Assembly: GCA_013215715.1 (NCBI GenBank) | Contig: JABSQT010000004.1 | Location: 1-57,672 of the forward strand | Length of the DNA stretch: 57,672 bases | Direction of reading: 5' to 3' | Source: Mycoplasmatales bacterium | GTDB taxonomy: Bacteria > Bacillota_I > Bacilli_A > Mycoplasmatales > Metamycoplasmataceae | Shown here: positions 1-11,673 of the stretch, piece by piece | How the letters are laid out: each line of letters starts with the position of its first letter | Numbering within the stretch: the first letter of the stretch is position 1 | The notes under the pieces: generated by a model | Databases searched by the model: none | Told to the model about the DNA's origin: nothing | What the model saw: the letters and a program-made list of their open reading frames with translations, nothing else | Position numbers and translations under genes: made by a program

Positions 1-947
1 ATAACATTTATATTGATGAAAAAGTTATTTTAAGAAAATATGATGCATCATTAAATGATTTGATGAAATATGGTGTAAAAAATGGGGATGCTATTTTTAC
101 CGCATCATCAGAAAAACCGGAAGAAATTGCTTTTTCAACAGTATATTTAAATGACAAGAAAGCAATTTTTAATGGTTTTAGTAAAAGATTTAGATTTGAT
201 CAAAAAATTTTAAATCCTAAATATGCATCGTATCTCTTTAGAAGTCAAATATTCAGAAATCAGGCGAAATGTTTTGCTACAGGATATACTAGATTCAATA
301 TTTCGCAGAAAGATATGGCAAATATAAAATTAAATATACCAAGCCAAACTAAACAAAAAGAAATAATAGACATTATTGAACCAATCGAAATAATGATCAA
401 TGCAACTCAAGAAATAAATAAAAAACTTTACTCAATTTGCTCATATAATACCAAAGAAAAATTATTAGAGAATATAATAAGTTCGAATAATGGATTTAAC
501 TATTCTAAAAAACATAAATCCAAAAGGGGTTTATATAATATTTTTACAATTAAAAATATAAATATAAATAAATCCGACAAAACTAATTTCATAAAAAATA
601 ACTTACTTTATCAAGGAGATGTTATCACAGGACTTTCGGGAACCATCGGAACAGCAAAGGTAATTAGTGAAGATAATTGAGTTTCAAACCAACGAACACT
701 TTCTTTACGAACAAAATTCCCTCTCCAAATAATGAAATTAATAACAACTAGTAAAAGATACTTGAATACTATAGCAACTGGGGCAGTGCAAAAAAATATT
801 AAAGCGAGTGATATTCTCAACCTTAAGTTTTCTATCACAAATAAAGAAATGGAAAAATTACTTTCTTCACTTTATATCAAAAATGAAAAATTAATTAATA
901 ATTTATCAAACCTAAAAAATAAATTACTAAAATTATTAATAAAATAA
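1..947 (+). CDS. hsdS: Type I restriction specificity subunit HsdS (5' end outside window)
   Basis: This subunit selects the DNA target for the HsdR/HsdM complex. The frame is open from base 3 to a TAA at 945-947, with one TGA-Trp at 678-680, so at least 314 residues are present and the start lies upstream. Two half-repeats are visible. Each has a target-recognition segment ending in a TGYTRFNIS or TGAVQKNIK type motif, followed by a helical lysine-rich conserved region (residues about 110-150 and the last 60). That is the usual HsdS architecture. The gene faces hsdM tail to tail with 5 bp between stops, whereas hsdS normally follows hsdM on the same strand. I infer an invertible or rearranged specificity gene. 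The family call is firm; the target sequence cannot be predicted. Confidence 0.9.
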
Positions 948-952
948 AAGCA

Positions 953-2470
953 CTACTCTTCATTGAGTTTAAGTGCTTTTTCTATACTTTCTTCTACTTT
1001 GGGTAGCATTTCATTAAATTCTTTAAATAATTCTTTTAATTCTTTAGATAATTCTTTAATTTCTTTTTTAACTTCTTCTTTATCTATAATTTCTTCTTCA
1101 TAACCAACATATCTACCAGGTACAAGTGATCAATCATTTTCTTCAATTTCTTTTAATGAAGTTGTTTGAGCAAAACCAACTTTAGATATGACTTCATTTT
1201 TCTCATGTTTTTTATATAATTCAACTATTGATTTGATATCTTCATTTTGTAGTATCCTTAATTTCTTAGTTTCCATTTTTCCTAATTGATCGGCATTAAT
1301 CATTAATACGTCCTCATTAGTTTTATTATTATTGAATATTCAAATAGATGCTGGAATACCTGTTGTATAAAATAATGATGAAGGAAGTGCAATAATCGCA
1401 TCCACTTTATTTTCTTTTAATAGATTGATACGTATTTCTTTTTCGCCTTTTGAAGCGGTTGATAAAGAACCGTTAGCCAATACAACACCAGCTCTACCGT
1501 TTTTATTTAATTTATCAATCATATGTGAAAGTCATGCATAATTAGCATTTCCTTTTGGAGGAATTCCTCATTTTCATCTTGGATCTTCAACTAATTGCTC
1601 TTGACCTCATTGTTTAATATTAAAAGGTGGATTAGCAAGTATAAAATCAAACTTTTCACCTTTATGTTGATCATTAGAAAATGTATCAGCTGATTCAGTA
1701 CCTAATTTAATAGTTTTGGCGTGAAAACCTTGAAGCAACAAATTAATCTTTGCAAGTTTCCATGTTTTATTTTGATATTCTTGTCCATAAACAACTAAAT
1801 CATCAGGATTTTTACCCATATCAATTATATGTTGTCTTGCTTGAACAAACATACCACCAGTACCACAAGCAGGGTCGTAAATTTTTCCTTTTTCTGGTTC
1901 AATTAAATCAACGATTAATTTAACTATAGATTTTGGAGTATAAAATTCTCCACCTTTTTGACCTTGTTTCATAAAGAAATTACCTAAGAAGTATTCATAT
2001 GTTCTACCAATAATATCTTCTTCATATTTTTCCATATCAATATTTGAGAATTCAGAAACTACTTTACCTAATTTTGATTGATCTAACTCTTGTCTATTAT
2101 AATCCTTATCAAAAAGACCCTTTAATTCGATATTTTTTTCTTCAATAGCATAAAATGCTTGATCAAGAACTTCACCAATTTCAAGTGATGAAGCATATTC
2201 AGAAATATACTTTCAAGAAGCTTTTTCAGGAATTACAAAAGAACAATTATACTTAGTTGATAATATTGTAGTTTCTTCTTTAAAAAGTTCTCATTTATCT
2301 CCATAGTCTTCTTGCATTTTTTGCATAGCATTATCATACTTATCTGACATATTTTTTAAGAATAATATTCCAATTACAATATGCATATATTGTTCCGAAG
2401 AAATGTTACCCCTTAATGCTTCTGCTGAAGCTCATAATTTTGATTTTAATTCAGTATCCATTTTACTCAT
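953..2470 (-). CDS. hsdM: Type I N6-adenine DNA methyltransferase HsdM
   Basis: Methylation subunit, 505 residues. The S-adenosylmethionine motif DPACGTGG lies at residues 199-206 and the catalytic NPPF at 280-283, the classical order for gamma-class HsdM. The region before them, starting MSKMDTELK, matches the N-terminal helical HsdM domain, and the C-terminus is a lysine/glutamate-rich coiled tail. Start ATG is preceded by GAGGAG at a good distance, and that Shine-Dalgarno overlaps the end of hsdR, so the pair is translationally coupled. Several TGA-Trp codons lie inside. It ends 5 bp from the opposing hsdS, with no terminator visible between them. Confidence 0.95.
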
Positions 2471-2474
2471 TTGT

Positions 2475-5400
2475 TTACTCCTCTCAGAAACTTGGGTTTC
2501 TGTCTATTTGTCTTTCTAACTGACTTACTATATTTTCACGTACAACTTTAACATTCTCAGGAGGGTATCCATGAATTATTAATGATTCATATATTTCTGC
2601 CCTAACGTTATCCTTCATTGCATCATTATATGTTCATGAAAGATTAATATTTTTTCTAACCTTTTGAAAAACTTCTAATGAAATTTTCTTAATTTGTTGT
2701 TTGTCAAATTCACTTTTTGAATGATCGTCTTCTAATAATATTTGATAAAAGGCCATTTCTTCAGGGGTTATACCTAAATCATGTGCTTCTGCATCAATTT
2801 TGCGTGCTTCATTAGCAATTTGTTTGATTCCTTCCATAAACTCTTCAACACTCATAAAATTACTATCGTATTTATTTAAAAGTGCACTTAATTTATTAGA
2901 TAACTTATCTGCTTTGACCATATTTATTTTTTCAACTTCTTTAATTAAAGCTTGTGCTAATGCTTGTGCTTTTTTAGCTTCTAATTCAGGTTTATTACCC
3001 AACTTATTATTTTTAATAACATTAATTATTGTTGTGAGTGAAATTTTTTCGTTTTCAACAGTGTCATAAATAATAGTTTGACGATGTTTTATTGCTTTAG
3101 CCATAATTGTTTTGATTTCTTCAACTTTATTATCTAAATCAAATTTACCCAATTCTCTTTTGATAATTTGAGACCTTGCAATCATCAATAATTGTGTAAT
3201 GATAGTTTCTTCTTTATCAAGTATTGCTATAGTTGTCTTAAATAATTTACTTAATGGTTTTACTAAGTTTATAAATTGTGCTTCTTTTTTATGAGCGATA
3301 ACTATTTGTTGCATATCTTCAATAATGTTAAATAAATAATTTTTATCATTTGAAGCTTTTTCAAAATCAATATCCATTTTTTCCAAACAAATATCGAAAA
3401 TTTTCTCTATAGCCTCGTTTAACATCTCTTTTACTTCTTCTGCATTTGTTCATGAGCCATCTTTTTGTTCAAAACTATCACCATTATTAGTATAGAAAGC
3501 AAGTGCTTCAGTTAATTTTCTTCATATACCTATATAATCAACAACCAATCCCGTTTCCTTTGTAATTTGTTTGTTTTTCTTATCAGTATAAACTCTGTTA
3601 ACACGTGCTATTGTTTGCATTAAATTGTGCATTTTTATAGGTTTATCCAAGTAAATAACATCTAAAGAAGGTGCATCAAATCCTGTTAGTCACATATCAA
3701 CAACAATAACAATTTTAAAATTTGAATTTGGATCTTTAAATTCTGATGCTGAAGCCCTTCTATATTCTTTAGTTCCAAGTAATTTAGTAACTTGTTCAGG
3801 ATCTTGATTATTAGGAGTCATTATAACCCTCATATTTTCTTTTAATTCAGGAGCTTGCTTAATTATTTCTTCATAATATTTCATTGCTATTTCTCTGTTA
3901 TATGCAACAAACATTGCTTTGCCTTTTAAAATATTAATTCTTTGCTTATAATGATTTATAAAATCTTTTGAAACAGCTTTAACTCTATCAGGATCTCCAA
4001 TAAGATTATCAATTTTCAAAAGTCTTTTATTAACATTTTTCATGACAATTGCAGGAGCTGCAGATTCATCAATAATTTCATTTCTAACTTCTGCAAGCGC
4101 ATCATCCAATTGCTTTATATGATCTTCTCTTAAATGTAATTGTGCTTGTCTAGATTCATAATTAATAGGAACAACAAAACCATCTTTAGTTGCATCCGAC
4201 ATTAAATATTTAGTTACATAATCCCCAAATATATTTTTAGTTGCAAAATCTTCTTTTTCAATGGGTGTTCCAGTAAACCCTATAAAAGTTGCCATAGGGA
4301 ATGCTTTCCGCAATAGTGCAGCACTACCAAATTTCTTTTCAACTTCGAATGTTTCTTCATTACGAACATATTTCGCCTCTATATTTGAATGCGATCTATG
4401 AGCTTCATCAGTCATAATTAATACATCTTCTCTTTTTGAAAGTATTCCTACTGTTTTATCAAATTTTTGAACAGTTGAAAAGTATATTCCGTTTTGCGCT
4501 TTGTTTTTTAGAGTTTGTTTAAGTTCAGAAATACTATTGATCTTATGAACTTCTTGACCAATGAAATCTTCAGCTTTAGAGAATGTTTGGAATATTTGCT
4601 CATCTAAATCACTTCTATCAGTTATAACAATGATTGTTGCTTTTTTCTTGTGGTTAATAAAGTTTTTAGCAAGCATAGTCATTGAATATGACTTTCCAGA
4701 CCCTTGTGTGTGTCAAAAAATACCAGCTTTTTTATTATCTTTATCACTTTCGACAGCATTGACCGCAGATTCCGTTGCTTTCTCAACACCATAATATTGA
4801 TGATATCCAGCAAGTATTTTGGTTGCATTTGTTTCTTTTGTAAAAAAGGTATAGTTTTGTAATAGATTTAAGAAAGTTTGTTTTTCAAAAAGATTATCAA
4901 TAACTTCATCCATTTGATAAACAAAACTCCTTTCTTTTTCATTTGGATTTCTCCAATAAGAATATCTGTCAATGTTAGCTGTTATAGTCCCAATTTTTGT
5001 TGTGTGTAAATCGGATATTAAGTTAAAGAAATTAAAAACAAACAATGAAGTTAAACTTTCTTGATAGTTTTTAATTTGATTAAATGCCCCAATGATAATA
5101 TCATCACCATTTTTAGTTGGTGATTTCAACTCAAAAACCACTAATGGTAAACCATTTATATAAACCACAATGTCAGGTCTTTGATCTTTAAAATCTTGGT
5201 TTTTTGAGGTCATAGAAAATTGATTAGTCACTACAAAATTATTGTTTTCAATTTCATTGAAATCAACAAACTTATATGTTCTAGTTATTTTTTCACGCTT
5301 ATCAAAAACCTTAACACCATTAATTAAAATTTCATGTGCATATTTATTACTAACTAATAATGATGCTTGATCAGCTCTTCTTATTTTTCCCACCACTTCA

Positions 5401-5594
5401 TTTAAGTGAATATTACTAATTTCTGGATTTATTTTTTTGATCGAATCTTCTAAATGTTTAATCAATAAAGTTTCAGAGTGATTTTTACGTATTTTTAATA
5501 TTTCTCCTGAATTTATATATTCATATCCTTTTTCTTGCAATTTTTCTAGTGTTCTTTTTTCAAAGTCACTTTCATTCAACGTTATTTGTTTCAT
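2475..5594 (-). CDS. hsdR: Type I restriction endonuclease/translocase HsdR
   Basis: Motor and cleavage subunit, 1039 residues, a normal length for HsdR. The N-terminal PD-(D/E)xK nuclease shows D141 with ELK at 155-157. The SF2 helicase follows: Walker A HTQGSGKS at 295-302, DEAH at 396-399, TGTP near 441-444 and a later WLTGFD motif. TGA-Trp codons at 4713-4715 and 3688-3690 would break the gene under the standard code. I chose the ATG at 5594. A TATAAT at 5604-5609 sits 9 nt upstream with no clear Shine-Dalgarno, so the leader would be very short. The stop is 4 nt before hsdM, so R and M form one operon. Confidence 0.95.
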
Positions 5595-5609
5595 ATATTT
5601 CAAATTATA

Positions 5610-5878
5610 GTTGAATTTATTGTCTTATAAGTATATTTTTTAACTAATGATTGAATTTCATTCTTTTTTAAACGTTTTCTTTTAACACGGTTTTCTCAAA
5701 AGAAAAATATATTTTATACACCCTTTATTTTTAAAAAAATTATGCATCAAAACATATATTTAATAATTATTATTTTATAATGAACTATTTTTGTAATGAT
5801 ATTTACAATTTTAAAAATCTCAAGTTTTATACTTAAAGTATAACTATATATTAAAAATTTAGTTTAGGAGTCATATTT
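5610..5878. other. Intergenic region between divergent hsdR and a membrane protein gene
   Basis: This AT-rich stretch holds the outward promoter for hsdR (TATAAT reading minus at 5604-5609) and a TAGGAG Shine-Dalgarno near 5864 for the plus-strand gene at 5879. Short runs such as TTTTCTCAAAAGAAAA near 5691 could form a weak hairpin. I see no gene in it. Confidence 0.4.
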
Positions 5879-6628
5879 ATGCATATATTAAAACCAAATA
5901 TATTTTTTGAAACGATAAAAAACCTCCCAAAAGAGGAAGTCAAGAGATCTAAATTATGATTATGTTTTATTTATTTAGCCTCAATTTTAATTTCAATAAA
6001 TTCATACTTTTTAAGAACTCAAATAATCAATCTTGATAATTCCAATCATTTATTGTGACTTCTATTAATACTCATACCATCAATCCTTATTTTTATACCA
6101 GCTTTATTATTTACATTTATGAAAAAGTTGAAGTGAACTTATAACTTTTATACAAAATATATTTTATTGATATTCAACATAATATCATTATCAATAATTT
6201 TTAGTGTTAGTTTACCTATAATCTTTCAAGGAAAAACATGATTTTGAATATTCTTTTTACCTGGATTAGTAACCTCACTTAAAATATTAAATATTGTATT
6301 TATAAAGAAAGAATCAATTAGTTTAATTGTAAGATGAAGTGCTATTATTAGTATTGGTATAATTCCATTGATTTTTGGAGTTATTTTCCATCAAGATATT
6401 TTAATTGCGGGATGTGCTTGGATCTTAGTATGAGAGTTTACGAATGAGATCTGAGATATATTTATTGTGAAATTATTATTAAAACAAAAGAATAGAGAAC
6501 TTTCATATTACCCATTATTACCAATAATTCTATTTATATATTTAATGGGTATATTAATTTGATTAATCTCGAATACGTTTATTGATGCAGTGCCAAGTAA
6601 TCCATTTAAAAATGATGAAGACGATTAA
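5879..6628 (+). CDS. Multi-pass membrane protein, unknown function
   Basis: Protein of 249 residues, only continuous with TGA=Trp. It begins with a short cytosolic segment (MHILKPNIFFETIKNL) and then has about six hydrophobic helices, including stretches near residues 25-40, 60-80, 95-115, 120-140, 155-175 and 215-235. The C-terminus is acidic (KNDEDD). Start ATG has TAGGAG 10 nt upstream. No transporter or enzyme signature is recognisable. It is followed 97 bp later by a second membrane protein on the same strand. Confidence 0.7.
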
Positions 6629-6725
6629 TGTTGTTGAATATTCTTAGATTTTCAGTAATACGTTTTATATAGATAATTCAATATAACACAATTACCTAAA
6701 AGCAATAAGAATATAATAAAGATAT

Positions 6726-7268
6726 ATGGAAATAAATCAAACTTCAGATATTCAAAAACAAGCAATTAAACTTCATAAAAAAATTAGTTTATATATCATA
6801 CGTATGCCTATATTAATATTTTTGGTATGGTGTATAGCTATAGTAGCACCTTTCTTTCTTTATTTTTTTATAAAGAATCCTAATATAGATAAATGAAAAT
6901 GAATTATATTTGTTCTGTCATGTGTAACATTTGTGCATACAGTACAATTAATTTGATTATGCTTAAAATATTTATTCTTCTTTGAAAGATTAATTAAAGT
7001 TTTTGGTACCAATAAAACAAATATAGAAATAGTTTTTAAAACTATTAATTGACCTTCTTTGGATATTGATAAAAATGAACTCAAAATTTGATTAAAAAAT
7101 CCAAAAATAACAATATGATTCTTTATTCCTCCTATTGGTTTTGTTTGTTTCATAATAGATTTTTTGCTTGGAATGAGTGATATACGTTGAGGTAAAGATG
7201 CGTCCTATCTGAAACTAAAAAAGAAGATAAGAGATGAAATTGATTCCGATGAAAAAACCAAAGAATAA
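6726..7268 (+). CDS. Small four-helix membrane protein, unknown function
   Basis: Protein of 180 residues with about four membrane segments (around residues 22-45, 55-80, 125-150 and possibly 85-100) and a charged lysine/glutamate C-terminal tail. Reading it requires TGA=Trp at several places. A TATAAT at 6712-6717 is 8 nt before the ATG and there is no Shine-Dalgarno, so a near-leaderless transcript is possible. It ends about 50 bp before a bidirectional terminator shared with the convergent lipoprotein gene. No family recognised. Confidence 0.65.
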
Positions 7269-7319
7269 TAGATGGTAATATGTTATTTTTATTGTTCTAT
7301 TATCTTTTATGGGTATATC

Positions 7320-7348
7320 AAAAACACCAGTAGCACTAGTGTTTTTTT
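7320..7348. terminator. Bidirectional terminator between convergent genes
   Basis: Stem AAACAC/GTGTTT flanked by A-runs on the left and T-runs on the right. It lies between the stop at 7268 (plus) and the stop at 7379 (minus) and can terminate both. Confidence 0.6.
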
Positions 7349-7378
7349 AATTTGAACTTAAATTTATGCAACATTCTT

Positions 7379-8221
7379 TTATCACTTAATTTTATTATTG
7401 GAAAGAAGTACACGTGTATACTTCTTATCATTCACAACTTTTATTAATGCAACACTTTCTCAACCATTTAATGATGTATTCTTAGGAGCAATATTAGGGA
7501 AGGTTAAAGAGTGTTCTGCTTCATTAAAATTTTTCATATCGGGCATTAAAGCAAGACCAACGGCATTTCAAGGCTTATACATGTTCATTCAACTTTGATT
7601 ATCTTTAATTAAAGCTATTCCACTATTAGAATTCTTCAATGTTTTTAAATAGTTTTTATCGTATGTTGTGTAATTATTATTTTCAAGATTGATATAAATA
7701 CCTTGATAATCTTGTTTAATATCTTTCAAAGGCACCTTTCCTGAAAGTTTGTTATGACTCAAATCAACTTTTACTACATTAATTGGTAAGTCAGCAAAGT
7801 TAAAGGAAGTCAATCAATTGTTATTTAACTTTAGTTCAATAGGGAATTTAACAATACCTTCTTGAGTCTTAAATACTTTAAATATTTGATTTGGAAATGA
7901 AGTTAAGCCACTTTTAGAAAAATCATATACTAATGGTTGGAATACTTCACCAGGTTTTCCTTTGTACTTTTTTAATTCTTTTTCTATATCTTGATTAAAA
8001 GATGATATTTTTTTCTTTAATTCATCTGAAATTTGATTATTTTTAGAATTTAATAAATTACCTTTTTTAAAAGTAAAAGTTTTTACTTCTTTAGTAATAT
8101 GGTATTCTAAATCCTCACCGCGTTTTACAGTTTCATCACGCCCACAAGAAACTACTGCAACAATAGGTAATAGAGCAGTGGTCATTGTCAATATTTTTAA
8201 TGAATTTAATTTTAGTTTCAT
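7379..8221 (-). CDS. Surface lipoprotein with leucine-rich-like segments
   Basis: A 280-residue lipoprotein. The N-terminus MKLKLNSLKILTMTTALL is a signal peptide ending in the lipobox VVSC, with the modified Cys near residue 27. A charged helical region follows. Around residues 120-170 the pattern VDLSHNKLSG and INLENNNYTTYD resembles leucine-rich surface repeats of mycoplasma lipoproteins. The same pattern occurs in the lipoprotein at 24617, so the two look paralogous. Several TGA-Trp codons are needed. I infer surface exposure from the lipobox; the function is unknown. Confidence 0.8.
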
Positions 8222-8457
8222 ATGTTTATTATATCATTATCAAATTTACATATCTAAATGTATCTTTCGAAGGATTATCAATTATATATCATGATAGTAT
8301 TGTCGTAAAAGATACCATTCTAAAGATATTAATAACAACTTTTATATTTTCATCTTCATAATTTTGAAAAAAGTTTTTTCAAAAAAAATGGCTTATAAGT
8401 ATTTATTAAAGTAAAACACACCCTATAAATAGATATTTTTTTATATATACTTAAAGT

Positions 8458-9156
8458 ATGGATATATTAGTAAAAGCAGGTGTAAAAAATAAATATTGAG
8501 TACACAATAGAGATTACTCTAAAAAATGTTTAGAGACTTTTGGTTTTAAAATATACAAAGAAGAATACCCATATTCAATAAGCAAGATGTTTAAAGATTT
8601 AACAATTATGATTTTAAATATATCTCCTATGGATCATATTGATTTTGAAAAAGAAATATTACTTGATTTATTTTTATCGCTGCAGCATATAGCATCATCC
8701 CTTGTAATGGAAGATACACTTGTAAATATTTTACAGTTAAATAGATTATTTTTAGATAATATCTTGAGATACTATGCTTTTGATAAAAGCAGAGAAATTA
8801 AAATCAATCCTCTTTCTTTTGATAAAAATAAAGCTGCAAAATTAATGAACAAAATAAAAAAACAAGATATATTCACAAAGGCTCTCATTTTAGAACATCA
8901 TTATTCAGGAGCGGAAAATCATTTTGCATCTATTTTTAATAGAAATATAGATGAAGAATACAGCAAATCAAGATCTCAATATATTATAAATTCTCAAAAA
9001 ATCATTTTAAATGATACGAAAGAGTTAATGGCAGACATAATTGTTAGAGTAGCGAAAAATACCAATAAAAAGAATTTAGCGATATTTGAAATGGTTATTT
9101 TAATTTATGTAAAAATGGGTATGCAACTTATTCGTTTGGAGGAAAAATTATGTTAG
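8458..9156 (+). CDS. Unknown protein, first gene of an overlapping pair
   Basis: A 232-residue, mainly helical soluble-looking protein that I do not recognise. The first 43 residues lie upstream of a TGA-free stretch and contain one TGA-Trp. Acidic and basic residues alternate. A conspicuous central segment is EHHYSGAENHF, near residues 143-153. The start ATG has TATACT at 8446-8451, exactly 6 nt upstream, and no Shine-Dalgarno, so it is probably a leaderless transcript. The stop overlaps the next gene by 7 nt, which argues the two products work together. Its place among restriction and abortive-infection genes suggests a defence role, but this is inference only. Confidence 0.75.
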
Positions 9157-9806
9157 AATATATCAACAATGAATTCAATGCAATTAGCAAAGAAACGAAA
9201 GAAGCGACTATGATATATAACGATATTATGAGGCAAGCTATTTCTGATACTTTTGAATACAATATATTTTGAATTTTTTGAAGAGACTCAAGTTGAATGC
9301 GGGCTCCTATGGATATAAGGGTAGTTGATGTTTATATGGTTATAGAATTGAAAAAGATGCTTGAATACTTCGCTCTTGCAACAATGTTGAGCACAAATAG
9401 AGAAGCGTACTACGCCACATTACAAAAAACATACAACAACCTCAATTACACATGACTACAAAAGTTAGAAAAATCAATGGGTAAAATAGAAGCTGAGAAA
9501 AGATTTTCAAAAATACTCCCCAATAAAAGCATCGATTGAGATCAAAAATATGAAAAATGTGAATTATCGCAAATGATTAGGACATATATACCTGAATACA
9601 CTGAAATATATAAGAAATTAAATTATATCCAACATAATTCACTTATCCCCTCTGCGCAAGCTAGAGCAATACAAAACGAACTATTTAAATGTTCAAAAGG
9701 AATCATTGAAAGAATGCATCACATTTTTAAAAAGACTTACTCAATGGATGAAGAGGATGCAATTAAACTTGAAAAGGCATATACAAAATTAGTTAAATAT
9801 TTGTAA
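9150..9806 (+). CDS. Unknown protein, second gene of an overlapping pair
   Basis: A 218-residue helical protein, read through six TGA-Trp codons, three of them clustered as FWIFWRDSSW near residue 41. No catalytic or membrane signature is evident. The start ATG overlaps the upstream gene, and its Shine-Dalgarno GGAGG lies inside that gene, so translation is coupled. A strong hairpin terminator follows 15 bp after the stop. Together the pair forms a two-gene transcription unit. I cannot name a family. Confidence 0.75.
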
Positions 9807-9820
9807 TGATTCAAGTATAA

Positions 9821-9854
9821 AAAAACATCGATTATTTTGATGTTTTATTTTTTA
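9821..9854 (+). terminator. Terminator, repeated element copy 1
   Basis: Stem AAAACATC/GATGTTTT followed by TATTTTTT. The same hairpin, with a slightly different loop, ends the small gene at 15117, and both are followed by the same downstream repeat. Confidence 0.75.
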
Positions 9855-9965
9855 TTAAAGTAACAAAAACTATCTCTTGTACTTATCTTTTTTATCTTTA
9901 ATAGTTCTATTTAATAATTTAGATCCTCTTTCTATATCTTGTTTAGTTGATTAGGCGGTATGGTA
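9855..9965 (-). repeat. Decayed gene-end repeat, copy 1 of 3
   Basis: On the minus strand this reads as the end of a protein, DIERGSKLLNRTIKDKKD, ending KYKR and a stop. Related segments occur at about 15150-15265 and 21485-21590 (shared core NRTIK). No longer reading frame joins any of them, so I call them remnants of one repeated gene whose identity I cannot tell. The 9965-10162 stretch beyond holds only the promoter and the GGAGAG ribosome site of the next gene. Confidence 0.5.
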
Positions 9966-10162
9966 TTTACTCAAATAACTTTTTTTGATTTAGCAGTCTT
10001 TTAAAGAATCCTTATCGTTCACAAACGTTTGATGCAATGGTAAATATAAATAAAAAAGTGAAATATTTTAAAATAGTCATTAAAATACACAAACCAAGCA
10101 ACTATTGTGGTTTGGAGTAAAATATAAGTAAGATACTTTTTTAGACGAATGGAGAGATTAAA

Positions 10163-10789
10163 ATGAAAACAATAGAATATGTACCCAAAATAGAAGTTAA
10201 GGATTATAAGAAAGAGTTTATAGAAGCATTAAACAACACTAAAGAAATACTTAAAGAAAGAGATGGGATTTATTTCTCTGTGGGTATTGTTGGTTCCGCT
10301 AAAAGAAACTTAGTATTAAGAAGAGGAAATGAAATATATGATGTGGACATTCAATTAAATACTTATAATGAAGAAATTGATGCAGATTACAGAGAAGAGA
10401 TTAGAATAACCCTCAAAGACCAATTATCAAATGAATGAAAATTAAATAACTCAACATCAGTTATAACTGCCATATTGCCAAATGAAAAATCTTTTGATGT
10501 GGCCTTAATAAAAGTTAAATATGATGGTGAAAGAAAAATGTCTAAATTAGATAAAAATGCAAATAATAGTAATAAAGATGAGTGAATTTGAAATCCCGTT
10601 AAAAATTCTAAAAATATTTTTGCAAAAAGGAAAACCTTGAACGGCCCTGATTGAGTTTCTGTTAGAGATGAATATAAAAAACTCAAAACAATCGAATGAG
10701 ATAAAGATAAAAGCATTAGAAAGCCTTCATATGCATTATATGTAGAAACAATTAACAATGTTTATAACCATAAACAACAAGGGAAATAA
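10163..10789 (+). CDS. Nucleotidyltransferase-fold protein (MNT/CD-NTase-like)
   Basis: A 208-residue protein with the minimal nucleotidyltransferase signature: G44-S45 (VGSAKRN), D60 and D62 in YDVDIQL, and a third acidic residue D113 in SFDVALI. This is the hG[GS], [D/E]h[D/E], h[D/E]h triad that binds metal and nucleotide. It is too short for a full CBASS cyclase and longer than an MNT antitoxin, so substrate and product are open. The Shine-Dalgarno GGAGAG is well placed. It converges with an AbiD/F-like HEPN gene 60 bp away. NTase and HEPN proteins often act as antitoxin and toxin, although usually in one operon. Confidence 0.8.
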
Positions 10790-10814
10790 AAAAAGGAGAA
10801 GACCTCCTTTTTTT
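10788..10814. terminator. Bidirectional terminator
   Basis: Stem AAAAAGGAG/CCTCCTTTTT with loop AAGA. It starts inside the stop codon of the nucleotidyltransferase gene and lies 35 bp from the stop of the convergent HEPN gene. Confidence 0.85.
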
Positions 10815-10848
10815 ATGCCGTTAACTAGTAACGCGCTTCACAAAATTA

Positions 10849-11673
10849 TTATACACCAAACATTTTAGTATTAATCACTAAAAATAATTCTCTGAGTTGT
10901 TTTTGTTCTGATTCTGTAAAATTGTTTTTTGACATTATATTTTCTTCGTATCTTCTAATATCTTTACTTAAGGCATCATTATAGTCTCCGTAAGCAATAT
11001 TATTAATATGTATGACTAAATCTTTGAGTTTCAAAGAAATATGTGGTTTTATCTTTAAATCATCTTTTATAAATAATTGACCAAGATGGAATATGTAATT
11101 TCTTATGGAAACAACATAATCTAAGGAGTCTATAGCTGTACCTTTGGGTAGTTTTAATATTTTATCTACAGCATCTCGGGGTAAGGAACGTATAAAAGCA
11201 GATACTTGTCCAAAAGTCATATGAAAAACAATTTCTTCCATATCATTTGTATTTCACTTTCCCGATATTTTTACAACACTTTCAATAACAAATTCGTGAT
11301 TTTTTCTCGCCTTTCATCTCGCTCTTGGATTGATAACATTTAAATCTTCGAATATAGAAGCAGATTTCACCGCTTGAAAATCCACATGATTATGACTAAG
11401 TCAGTATTGTAATTTTGTAACAATGGAAAGTTCAATTGGCATTAAAACATCAACTATTTGTTTCCTTATGACTACATCAGCACGATAAAGTCTTGACAAC
11501 GCAAAAGATGTTAATTTTAGATTATTTGATTTCATGAATCTCAAGGTCTCTAAGTGTCTAGTAACATGTTTATTGATTAAGAAAAAATCTTGGATATGTT
11601 CAGTTTCTTTTAATCCTTCATGAATTAGTCTTTTTCTGATTTTTTCTGTATTTAACATATGTAAATTATACAT
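10849..11673 (-). CDS. AbiD/AbiF-like abortive infection protein (HEPN)
   Basis: A 274-residue protein resembling the Abi_2 (AbiD/AbiF) family. An N-terminal helical region contains the family-typical ADVVIRKQIVDVLMPIELS segment (residues 65-83). The C-terminal half carries SIRNYIFH, with R191, N192 and H196 giving the R-x4-H motif of HEPN ribonucleases. Such proteins stop phage growth by cutting RNA. TGA-Trp codons connect the two halves near residues 91-145. I take the first ATG, which has GGAAAA upstream; a second in-frame ATG is 15 nt later. Its start overlaps a small hydrophobic reading frame upstream. Confidence 0.8.

Noticed and set aside
2800-3069. Open frame on plus inside hsdR
   Set aside because: Antisense shadow of the minus-strand hsdR; the composition reflects the reverse complement of a real gene.
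6860-7153. 97-codon frame on minus opposite the membrane protein at 6726
   Set aside because: Shadow frame: the plus strand gives a consistent membrane protein with TGA=Trp.
10387-10758. 123-codon frame on minus opposite the nucleotidyltransferase
   Set aside because: The plus frame carries the catalytic triad and a ribosome site; the minus frame is antisense.
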